DNA of 64,000 nt, taken from contig JAIKXN010000239.1 of NCBI GenBank assembly GCA_024684055.1, positions 96,325 through 160,324 on the forward strand, in the 5' to 3' direction. Under the pieces are notes generated by a model. The model had not been told where the DNA came from. It made no database searches and worked only from the letters and a program-made list of their open reading frames with translations. The translations under genes and the position numbers were made by a program. This DNA is from Lachnospiraceae bacterium (GTDB taxonomy: Bacteria; Bacillota; Clostridia; Lachnospirales; Lachnospiraceae). Positions 51,637-60,218 of this stretch are shown here, piece by piece; within the stretch, counting starts at the first letter, position 1, and every line of letters begins with the position of its first letter.

Positions 51637-52875
51637 ATGGCAAAAGTTTTACCTTTTAAAGGCATCAGACCTACAGTTGAAAAATGCAGCAAAATCGCAG
51701 CGCTTCCCTATGATGTTTACAACAGAGAGGAAGCCAAGGAAGTAGTAGCGAAGAATCCGGATTCTTTCCTTGCAATCGACAGAGCGGAAACTTCTTTTCC
51801 CGATGATGTCGATACATACGATGAAAGAGTTTACAAAAAAGCTCACGACATGCTCTGGGACAGAATCGAAAAAGGCGATTTCGTAACCGAAGACAAAAAG
51901 GTCTACTATATTTACGAACTTATTATGGACGGAAGATCTCAGACCGGTATCGTTGCATGTGCTTCGATCGATGATTATATCAATAACATCATTAAAAAAC
52001 ATGAAAATACCAGAGCAGACAAGGAAGTTGACAGAATCAATCACGTTTCAGTGTGCGAAGCTCAGACAGGACCTATTTTCCTTGCATACAGATCAAACGA
52101 TACCATTAATGCCATTGTGGATAAGATCAAAAAAACTCCTGCACTTTATGATTTTACCGCCGAAGACGGTATTACACACAAGGCATGGATTATCGATAAT
52201 GAAGACGATATAAATGCCATCGGAAATGCTTTTTCGGGCATGGATTCAATTTATATTGCCGACGGTCATCACAGATGTGCATCCGCCTGCAAAGTTGGAC
52301 TTAAAAGAAGAGAAGAGAATCCTTCCTATACAGGCGATGAGGAATTTAACTATTTCCTTTCGGTTCTTTTCCCCGACGATCAGCTTATGATCATGGATTA
52401 CAACAGAGTAGTTAAAGATTTAAACGGACTTGACAGCGAATCCTTTATCAAAAAGATTGAGGAAGTTTTCGATGTGGTTAAAACTGACGATAATGCAATC
52501 AAGCCTTCGAAAAAAGGTGAAATGTCCATGTATCTTGACGGAAAATGGACTCTTTTGAATGTTAAGGACAAATTCAAATCCGACGATCCCATTCTCGGAC
52601 TTGACGTTTCCATTCTTCAAAATGAGATCTTGAAACCAGTTCTCGGAATAGAAGATCCCAAAACCGACAAGAGAATCGACTTCGTCGGAGGTATCAGAGG
52701 ATTAAAGGAACTTGAAAGAAGATGTTCCAATGACTGTGTACTTGCATTTGCGATGTATCCCACATCAATAGGCGAACTTTTCGATGTTGCCGATGCTCAT
52801 CTGCTTATGCCTCCCAAGAGTACGTGGTTCGAGCCAAAATTAAGAAGCGGTATGTTTATTCACAGCATTAAATAA
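51637..52875 (+). CDS. DUF1015 family protein
   Basis: MAKVLPFKGIRPTVEKCSKIAALPYDVYNREEAKEVVAKNPDSFLAIDRAE, IYIADGHHRCASA, LLMPPKSTWFEPKLRSGMFIH. Confidence 0.9.
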   Translation: MAKVLPFKGIRPTVEKCSKIAALPYDVYNREEAKEVVAKNPDSFLAIDRAETSFPDDVDTYDERVYKKAHDMLWDRIEKGDFVTEDKKVYYIYELIMDGRSQTGIVACASIDDYINNIIKKHENTRADKEVDRINHVSVCEAQTGPIFLAYRSNDTINAIVDKIKKTPALYDFTAEDGITHKAWIIDNEDDINAIGNAFSGMDSIYIADGHHRCASACKVGLKRREENPSYTGDEEFNYFLSVLFPDDQLMIMDYNRVVKDLNGLDSESFIKKIEEVFDVVKTDDNAIKPSKKGEMSMYLDGKWTLLNVKDKFKSDDPILGLDVSILQNEILKPVLGIEDPKTDKRIDFVGGIRGLKELERRCSNDCVLAFAMYPTSIGELFDVADAHLLMPPKSTWFEPKLRSGMFIHSIK

Positions 52876-52897
52876 TAAATCCAATCAGGGGGTTACC

Positions 52898-55180
52898 ATG
52901 GATAAGAAACATTATAATATGATGGACTGGGAATCCATTGAAAGTATTGTATATGCGGACTGCGACAAGCCTTTTGAAATCCTTTCCGTTACAAAGAAAG
53001 GAAAATCAAAACTCATTCAGGCTTTTTATCCGAATGCCGAAAAAGTTTCTGCGGTTTTTAACTGCAATTCCAAAAACAAAACCGTCAAACTCGAAAAAGT
53101 AGACGAAAACGGATTCTTTGCGGAATTTATCGATTTTGAATTTGATTCTTATACATTTAAGATCGAATATGAAAATGAGATAAAAGACAAAGTTTACGAT
53201 CCTTACTTTTATCCCGTTTCGATAGATACGGCTGCTGTAAGAGATATAATAAAGGGAAAATCAAGAAACGCTTATAAGCATCTCGGAAGCCACAGAAAAA
53301 AATACGGCAATGTCGAAGGCTATGAGTTTACGGTCTATGCTCCCAACGCTTTATGCGTGGCGCTTGTCGGAGACTTCAATAATTGGGTTGAAAATGCCAA
53401 TCTTATGGAAAGGGATTCAAACGTAAAAGGTTTATTTAAACTTTTTGTACCCGGACTTGAAGATTACAGTGTTTATAAATATATAATCAACTGCAAGGGC
53501 AACAAAACATACAAACTCGATCCTTTTGCTCTCGGCATTGACGGCGATAACAGCGTATGTGTGCCTGCTTCTTTTGCCGACAGGAAACCACGAAAGGAAG
53601 AATGTCCTTCAGATCTTGAATTCCAGGTTCTTGAAGTCGACATAAACAATTTTTTCAAAAAATACAAAGATGAAAAAGCTGTTTTTGAATATCTTCACGA
53701 ACATGCTTTGAAATACAGCTATAATGCGATTTCATTTGTTCATCTTTTTAAATCGAATAATCCCAATGATGTTTATGAGATCATCAATCCTTATTCGCTT
53801 GATGTTTCTAACGGACTGACAACGGATAAGCTTAAAACTCTTATTCATAACCTCAAGGCTGCGGGAATTCTTTCATTTATCGAAATTCCTTTAGCTTACG
53901 CATCTGACTGTGAAAGCGGACTTGTAAACTTTGACGGAGCATGTCTTTTCGAGAATACCGATTCCAGACTTTCGTCGCATAAGTTTTACAAAGCGATGCT
54001 TTATGATTATACCTGTTCATTCACAAAATCATATCTGCTTTCTGCGGTAAATTATTACTTTAACGATTTTGATTTTAACGGTTACGTATTATCAAATGCC
54101 GGTGTGATCATTTATCATGATTACAATAAGAATCCCGGTGAATTTGTTACGGAACAGTGGGGCTCGACACTTCATTCGCAGGGTGTTTGTTTCATCCGGG
54201 AAGTTAACAGATACATTCACAAGGAATACAAAAATGCTCTGTGCATAGCAAGTATTTATGCTTATTACAAGGACGTTACCGGCAAGGGTACGGATTCTCT
54301 CTGCTTTGATTACTGCATGAATACAGGGGCGTGCGAAGAAATACTTGATTTCCTGAGACTTGATCCTTCTTTCAGAAGAGACAAACTTGATTCGTTTCTT
54401 CTCTTTACTCATTTCACGAATAATGATGAGAAATATATCTATCCTTATTCGAGAAAAGAAAATACAAAGGATTTTGCTTCGATTTACGACAAAATGCCCG
54501 GCGATAAGATTCAGAAACTTTCTAATCTTAAGATGGCGATCATCTTTAAACACCTTCTTTACGGCGCTCAGTATATCAATATTGATATTGATGAACTCGA
54601 AAGCGCTGACAATGATGTAAGAGAAGCATATAATAAGTTTTATGATGATTTCCGAAGAATTTATGTATCCAGCAGACACAGGATCAGAAATTTCAATGCT
54701 GAAAAACCTTTCAGTTACAAATGCATTGACAATCAGGTGTTTACAAGAGAATATTTTGACGGAACAAAAGATTTTATTATCGTATTTAACTTCTCGAATG
54801 ATTCTTATCAGAAATACAATATTCCCGTTTCTCATGCGGGCGTTTACAAAGAAGTATTCAACTCCGATTCAAAGGTTTATCTCGGAGAAGGGGTTGTCAA
54901 TGTAAAACAGATCCAGACCCAGGAATCGGAAGGAATGACGGAACATACGGTTACCGTAAAACTTCCTGCGCTTTCAATCGTAGCTTTTGAATACAGGGAA
55001 TTTACGCAAAAAGAACTTGATGCGATCTTCCTTAAGAAAAAGAAAGCTATGTACAAATATGTTGACGGAGAAAAGAAGAAAGTAAAAGACAAGCTAAATG
55101 CCGATATCGAGATTCTTAAGAAAGATGCCGATGAACGCATTAAGGAACTTGAAAAACTCCTTGAACCGTTTAATAAATAA
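52898..55180 (+). CDS. 1,4-alpha-glucan branching enzyme (GlgB)-like protein, predicted catalytically inactive
   Basis: CBM48-like GYEFTVYAPNALCVALVGDFNNW; GH13_8-like layout (TTDKLKTLIHNLKAAGILSFIEIPLAYAS...AGVIIYHD...CFDYCMN) with active-site residues replaced; Lys-rich C-terminal coiled coil. Confidence 0.8.
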   Translation: MDKKHYNMMDWESIESIVYADCDKPFEILSVTKKGKSKLIQAFYPNAEKVSAVFNCNSKNKTVKLEKVDENGFFAEFIDFEFDSYTFKIEYENEIKDKVYDPYFYPVSIDTAAVRDIIKGKSRNAYKHLGSHRKKYGNVEGYEFTVYAPNALCVALVGDFNNWVENANLMERDSNVKGLFKLFVPGLEDYSVYKYIINCKGNKTYKLDPFALGIDGDNSVCVPASFADRKPRKEECPSDLEFQVLEVDINNFFKKYKDEKAVFEYLHEHALKYSYNAISFVHLFKSNNPNDVYEIINPYSLDVSNGLTTDKLKTLIHNLKAAGILSFIEIPLAYASDCESGLVNFDGACLFENTDSRLSSHKFYKAMLYDYTCSFTKSYLLSAVNYYFNDFDFNGYVLSNAGVIIYHDYNKNPGEFVTEQWGSTLHSQGVCFIREVNRYIHKEYKNALCIASIYAYYKDVTGKGTDSLCFDYCMNTGACEEILDFLRLDPSFRRDKLDSFLLFTHFTNNDEKYIYPYSRKENTKDFASIYDKMPGDKIQKLSNLKMAIIFKHLLYGAQYINIDIDELESADNDVREAYNKFYDDFRRIYVSSRHRIRNFNAEKPFSYKCIDNQVFTREYFDGTKDFIIVFNFSNDSYQKYNIPVSHAGVYKEVFNSDSKVYLGEGVVNVKQIQTQESEGMTEHTVTVKLPALSIVAFEYREFTQKELDAIFLKKKKAMYKYVDGEKKKVKDKLNADIEILKKDADERIKELEKLLEPFNK

Positions 55181-55201
55181 TTACCAACGAGGCCTAAAAA
55201 G

Positions 55202-56053
55202 ATGCTTGATTTTTTGAAATATTTTATTGCAGATACTTTTCACTTTACATTTAATGAAGCTTTTTTAACGAAGTTATATTCGCTTTCTCTTCGCGTACTT
55301 TTAAGTATCGTCATCATTGTTGCCGTTCTTCAGGTTGTAAAGTATTTTAAGAAGTTTCTGAGAAAATCTTTCAAAAAACTTCAGGTTGATGACGGTATAG
55401 CAGGTTTCCTTACTTCATTAATCGGTATTGCGCTTTATATTTTAACCGGCTTCCTCATCGCTCAGAGTTTCGGAGTTGATGCGGCAAGTATTGTTGCGCT
55501 TCTTGGCTCCGCCGGCGTTACCATAGGTCTTGCCATTCAGGGATCGCTTGCAAATCTTGCGGGCGGTGTTCTTATACTTATTATAAAACCTTTTAAAGTC
55601 GGTGATTATATCATTGAAGATACAAAGATGAACGAGGGTACTGTTACGGAAATCGGTCTTATTTATACGAAACTCGTTACGCTCGACAATAAGACAGTCG
55701 TTCTTCCGAACGGTATTCTTGCCAATTCATCTTTGGTCAACGTTACTCATCTGCCTTACAGAATGATAGACATGAAATTTGATATAGCATACGATGCCGA
55801 CGTCAAACTGGCCAAAGAACTTATAAAAAACGTGATCGATAATGATGAAGCGGTTTTAACAGAAAAACCCATCGAAATCGTTATGGAATCATGGGAATCC
55901 TCGTCAATAAGACTCTGTGCAAGGTTTTATGTTCTTAATCCGAATTTCAGAAGCGCAAAGTTCAGAGTTCTTGAAAACGTCAAGTTTTCTTTTGACGAGA
56001 ACAATATTGAAATACCTTATCCTCAGGTCGTTGTTCACAATGCGGACAAATAA
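55202..56053 (+). CDS. MscS-family small-conductance mechanosensitive channel
   Basis: VALLGSAGVTIGLAIQGSLANLAGGVLILIIKPFKVGDYI, VVLPNGILANSSLVN. Confidence 0.94.
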   Translation: MLDFLKYFIADTFHFTFNEAFLTKLYSLSLRVLLSIVIIVAVLQVVKYFKKFLRKSFKKLQVDDGIAGFLTSLIGIALYILTGFLIAQSFGVDAASIVALLGSAGVTIGLAIQGSLANLAGGVLILIIKPFKVGDYIIEDTKMNEGTVTEIGLIYTKLVTLDNKTVVLPNGILANSSLVNVTHLPYRMIDMKFDIAYDADVKLAKELIKNVIDNDEAVLTEKPIEIVMESWESSSIRLCARFYVLNPNFRSAKFRVLENVKFSFDENNIEIPYPQVVVHNADK

Positions 56054-56066
56054 ACTAAATTAAGTC

Positions 56067-56095
56067 TTGATTTAACTCGTTTTCATGGTTATAAT
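56067..56095 (+). promoter_or_regulatory. Promoter of tRNA-Thr
   Basis: TTGATT (56067-56072) N17 TATAAT (56090-56095). Confidence 0.7.
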
Positions 56096-56116
56096 ATAAA
56101 ACGTTTTAGATGAATT

Positions 56117-56189
56117 GCTGGAATAGCTCAGCCGGTAGAGCACTTCACTCGTAATGAAGGGGTCGTCAGTTCGAATCTGATTTCCAGCT
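56117..56189 (+). tRNA. tRNA-Thr (anticodon CGT), CCA not encoded
   Basis: GCTGGAA/TTCCAGC acceptor stem; CTTCA-CTCGTAA-TGAAG anticodon arm; GTTCGAATC T loop. Confidence 0.95.
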
Positions 56190-56207
56190 TTATAACGGTA
56201 TTGGAGG

Positions 56208-56238
56208 AAATGGGAACAGTTTTTTGTTTCCATTTTTT
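56208..56238 (+). terminator. Terminator-like hairpin between tRNA-Thr and argH
   Basis: AAATGGGAAC-AGTTTTTT-GTTTCCATTT (one G-U) followed by TTT. Confidence 0.6.
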
Positions 56239-56263
56239 AAAAAATTTTAAAAAGAGGTGCTTT

Positions 56264-57628
56264 ATGGCAGGATTGTGGGGCGGAAGATTCACAAAAGAAA
56301 CAGATGACAGGGTATTTGCTTTTAACGAATCCCTTTCTTTTGATAAAAAACTTTACCGTGCTGATATCACCGGTTCTGTTGCCCATGCGACAATGCTCGG
56401 AAAACAGGGCATTATTTCAAAAGAAGAAATGGAATCGATCATATCCGGTTTGAATTCCATTCTTGCAGATATCGAAAACGGTTCGCTCGAATTCGATCCC
56501 AAATGCGAAGACATCCACAGTTTTGTTGAAGCAAATCTTATTAAAAGAATAGGCGATGCAGGAAAAAAACTTCATACAGGAAGAAGCCGTAACGATCAAG
56601 TTGCTCTTGACATGAAGATTTATGTAAGAAACGAACTTGACACCATGGAAAGTCTCTTAAAAGAACTTTTGGGTGTGTTTGTTAAAAGAATGGAAGAGAA
56701 TACCGAAACTTACATGCCGGCGTTCACACATCTTCAGAAAGCACAGCCTACCAATCTTGCTCATTACATCGGTGCATATGTTGAAATGTTCCTTCGCGAC
56801 AGGGACAGAATTAAAGATATAAAGAAAAGACTCAATTTATCGCCCTTGGGTGCAGGAGCTCTTTGCGGAACCACATACGATCTTGACAGAGATTATGTTG
56901 CGCAACTTCTTGAATTCGATTGTGCAACTTACAATTCAATGGATTCCGTGTCCGACAGAGATTACCTTATCGAGACTCTTAATGCATGTGCGATAATTAT
57001 GATGCATTTATCGAGATTCAGTGAAGAACTTATTATCTGGAATTCGAATGAATACAGATTCGTTGAAATGGATGATGCTTTTTCAACCGGTTCATCCATT
57101 ATGCCTCAGAAAAAGAATCCCGATATTGCAGAGCTTGTAAGAGGAAAGACCGGAAGAGTATACGGCTCCTTAATGTCGCTTCTTACAACAATGAAAGGAC
57201 TTCCTCTTGCGTATAACAAAGACATGCAGGAAGACAAGGAAGTTGCTTTTGATGCACTTGATACGGTTAAAGACTGCCTTGCACTTTTCACAGGAATGTT
57301 TGCCACCATTACTTTCAATAAGGATATAATGGCTAAAAGTGCAATGAAAGGTTTTACGAATGCAACAGATGCAGCAGATTACCTTGTTAAAAAGGGAATG
57401 CCTTTCAGAGATGCTCATTCGGTTATCGGTCAGCTGGTTTTAAAATGCATTGAAAAAGACTGTTCGATCGAAGAATTAAGCATTGATGAACTTAAAGAAC
57501 TTTGCAATATGTTCGATGAAGATATATATGATGCAATCTCATTAAAGACATGTGTCGAAAGACGTCTTACCAAAGGTGCGCCCGGTGCGATAAAAGAGAG
57601 CATCGAAAGATACAGGAAATTAATTTGA
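56264..57628 (+). CDS. argH: Argininosuccinate lyase
   Basis: MAGLWGGRFTKETDDRVFAFN, TGRSRNDQVALD, GSSIMPQKKNPDIAELVRGK; RBS agaggtg supports 56264. Confidence 0.97.
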   Translation: MAGLWGGRFTKETDDRVFAFNESLSFDKKLYRADITGSVAHATMLGKQGIISKEEMESIISGLNSILADIENGSLEFDPKCEDIHSFVEANLIKRIGDAGKKLHTGRSRNDQVALDMKIYVRNELDTMESLLKELLGVFVKRMEENTETYMPAFTHLQKAQPTNLAHYIGAYVEMFLRDRDRIKDIKKRLNLSPLGAGALCGTTYDLDRDYVAQLLEFDCATYNSMDSVSDRDYLIETLNACAIIMMHLSRFSEELIIWNSNEYRFVEMDDAFSTGSSIMPQKKNPDIAELVRGKTGRVYGSLMSLLTTMKGLPLAYNKDMQEDKEVAFDALDTVKDCLALFTGMFATITFNKDIMAKSAMKGFTNATDAADYLVKKGMPFRDAHSVIGQLVLKCIEKDCSIEELSIDELKELCNMFDEDIYDAISLKTCVERRLTKGAPGAIKESIERYRKLI

Positions 57629-57707
57629 AAAAATAATTGATTTTCGGAGTAAAAAGTTATATATATTATGATTAATCCGAATATCGGTTTTTATGGAGGA
57701 CAATGAT

Positions 57708-58793
57708 ATGAGTGACAAATTACGTGTTGGTATTCTCGGTGGTACGGGAATGGTAGGTCAGAGATTTATTTCTCTTCTTGAAAATCATCCCTGGTTTGAA
57801 GTTGTTTTAATCGCTGCTTCACCAAGATCAAAAGGCAAAAGATATGAAGATGCCGTAGGTGACAGATGGAAAATGACCACACCGATGCCTGAAGCCGTTA
57901 AAGATATGATCGTTTATGATGTTAATGAAGTTGAAGAGATTTCAAAGCTTGTTGATTTCTGCTTCTCGGCAGTAGACATGACGAAGGATGAGATCAGAGC
58001 AATAGAAGAAGCATATGCTAAAGCTGAAACACCCGTTGTTTCAAACAACTCTGCACACAGATGGACACCCGATGTTCCCATGGTAGTTCCCGAGATCAAT
58101 CCCGAACACATGAAAGTTATTGACGATCAGAGAAAGAGACTCGGAACAAAGAGAGGATTCATCGCAGTAAAGCCTAACTGTTCAATCCAGTCATATGCTC
58201 CTGTTCTTACAGCATGGAAAGAGTTTGAGCCTTACGAAGTTGTTGTAAGTACATATCAGGCAATTTCAGGTGCAGGCAAGACATTTAAGGACTGGCCCGA
58301 AATGGAGGGAAACATCATTCCTTACATCGGAGGCGAGGAAGAAAAGTCAGAAAAAGAGCCTTTAAGAATCTGGGGCAAGGTTGAAAACGGACAGATCGTA
58401 CCTGCAGACAACATCAAGATCACAAGCCAGTGCATCAGAGTACCGGTTCTTAACGGACATACAGCAAGCGTTTTCGTTAAATTCAAAAAGCAGCCCACAA
58501 AAGAACAGCTTATCGAAAAGCTTGTAAACTTCAAGGGACTTCCTCAGGAACTCAAGCTTCCTTCTGCTCCCTCACAGTTTATTCAGTATCTTGAAGAAGA
58601 CAACAGACCTCAGGTTACGCTTGACGTTGACTTCGAAAAAGGCATGGGTATAAGCGTTGGACGTATTCGTGAAGACAGCATTTACGACTGGAAATTCGTA
58701 GGTTTGTCACACAATACTGTAAGAGGCGCTGCAGGCGGTGCTGTACTTTGCGCAGAACTTCTTAAAACTCAGGGTTATATTACGAAAAAATAA
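57708..58793 (+). CDS. asd: Aspartate-semialdehyde dehydrogenase (archaeal/fungal-like subtype)
   Basis: LRVGILGGTGMVGQRFISLLENHPWFEV, VKPNCSIQSYAPVL, GAGKTFKDWPEM. Confidence 0.94.
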   Translation: MSDKLRVGILGGTGMVGQRFISLLENHPWFEVVLIAASPRSKGKRYEDAVGDRWKMTTPMPEAVKDMIVYDVNEVEEISKLVDFCFSAVDMTKDEIRAIEEAYAKAETPVVSNNSAHRWTPDVPMVVPEINPEHMKVIDDQRKRLGTKRGFIAVKPNCSIQSYAPVLTAWKEFEPYEVVVSTYQAISGAGKTFKDWPEMEGNIIPYIGGEEEKSEKEPLRIWGKVENGQIVPADNIKITSQCIRVPVLNGHTASVFVKFKKQPTKEQLIEKLVNFKGLPQELKLPSAPSQFIQYLEEDNRPQVTLDVDFEKGMGISVGRIREDSIYDWKFVGLSHNTVRGAAGGAVLCAELLKTQGYITKK

Positions 58794-58830
58794 AAAGCAA
58801 TAAATTATTATATATGTTTGGGGAATAATA

Positions 58831-60198
58831 ATGATTATTGGACGAAGTGCCGAAGTAGAATATTTGAATAAAATATTTGGTTCACCGGAAGGTTCGCTCG
58901 TAACTTTATACGGGCGGGCCGGTGTCGGCACTTCATCTGTCTGGCATGAATTCGTAAAAGACAAGAAATATATTTACATCAAATGTCCCAAGGCTTCCAG
59001 CAAGCAGATCAACTTTCTTATAGCCGGGGATTTATCGCTTAAAGGATTTGATTTCAACGATCCTTTTCCTTCGTTTTCAACGATTCTTGAATCCATTTAC
59101 AACAAATACAAACTTGATAAATTCGTTCTTGTACTGGATGATTTCGAGAACTGTTTCAAAGCTGACGATTCTTTTGTCAACGATATTTTTTCATATGCAA
59201 AATTAAATAAAAATGATAACAGATCGATGTGCCTCCTTGTTTCTCATGATACAAGGTATGTCGAGAATGCATTTATTTCGAAGATCGGGAAGAATGCACT
59301 TTCTTTAAACGGAATTTTAAAGATTCAGCCTGTTTCTTTTATCGATCTTGTTATGTATTATAATATCGAGGATACTTCGGTATGCATGGATTATTATGCA
59401 CTTTTGGGAGGAAATATCGGATTTTATTCATGTTTTGACAAGAAAGTTTCTCTTAAAGAGAATATTATAAACAATTTCCTTAAGCCTCATTCGGTATTCA
59501 GGCGTGCGGGAAATGACGTTGTGCTTGAATATTTAAGAGAAGTAAATGTTTACGCAACGATTCTTTACTGTCTTTCCAACGGACACAATAAATTAAACGA
59601 TATTTTCCTTCATACCGGTTTTTCAAGAGCAAAGATAAGCGTTTATCTTAAGAATCTTATGGCGCTTGATACGGTAGAAAAAGTTGCCAGTTTTGATACG
59701 CCCGGAAATGAAAATACAATGAAGGGCGTTTACAGGATTTCCAATCCCATAGTCAATTTCTGGTATAAATTTGTATATCCTCATGAATCTTATCTCGAGC
59801 TTATGCCTGCCGATAAGTTTTATGATACATTCATAAATGACAATATTTCCGATTTCTTAAAAGATACGCTTCCGCTTATCTGCAAGGAATATCTCAATCT
59901 TTTAAACAAGAAACACGGACTTCCCATTAAAGTTTCCAAATACGGAGAGTGGGTGGGCAAAGCCGGAACCATACATTATATCGGCAAAGATGAACACAGG
60001 AACATTCTTGCGGCTTACTGTGCGCTTGGTAACGAACCCTTGAATTATTCGGAATACGAATGGTTTGATTACTGCCTCAAAGAAGCAAGGATTAATCCGG
60101 ATTATATTTATCTTTTCTCCAAGAAAGGGTTTGATGAAGATCTTGAAGAAATGCTGACGGACAAAGAAGTCACTTATGTCGATATAAGAAATCTGTAA
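58831..60198 (+). CDS. Archaeal-type ATPase/DUF234 family protein with degenerate Walker A and nuclease-like motifs
   Basis: MIIGRSAEVEYLNKIFGSPEGSLVTLYGRAGVGTSSVWHEF, FVLVLDDFEN, winged helix, C-terminal YLFSKKGFDEDLEEML. Confidence 0.82.
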   Translation: MIIGRSAEVEYLNKIFGSPEGSLVTLYGRAGVGTSSVWHEFVKDKKYIYIKCPKASSKQINFLIAGDLSLKGFDFNDPFPSFSTILESIYNKYKLDKFVLVLDDFENCFKADDSFVNDIFSYAKLNKNDNRSMCLLVSHDTRYVENAFISKIGKNALSLNGILKIQPVSFIDLVMYYNIEDTSVCMDYYALLGGNIGFYSCFDKKVSLKENIINNFLKPHSVFRRAGNDVVLEYLREVNVYATILYCLSNGHNKLNDIFLHTGFSRAKISVYLKNLMALDTVEKVASFDTPGNENTMKGVYRISNPIVNFWYKFVYPHESYLELMPADKFYDTFINDNISDFLKDTLPLICKEYLNLLNKKHGLPIKVSKYGEWVGKAGTIHYIGKDEHRNILAAYCALGNEPLNYSEYEWFDYCLKEARINPDYIYLFSKKGFDEDLEEMLTDKEVTYVDIRNL

Positions 60199-60218
60199 AA
60201 ACGTGTATTAGGAGAATT

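Noticed and set aside
54092-54835. Minus-strand 247-aa ORF inside the GlgB-like gene
   Set aside because: Long antisense ORF, but no RBS or recognisable domain, and the plus-strand ORF aligns with GlgB throughout.
56201-56263. N-terminal extension of argH (MEEMGTVFCFHFLKNFKKRCF)
   Set aside because: Encoded by the terminator-like hairpin; the conserved MAGLWGGRF start at 56264 has its own RBS.
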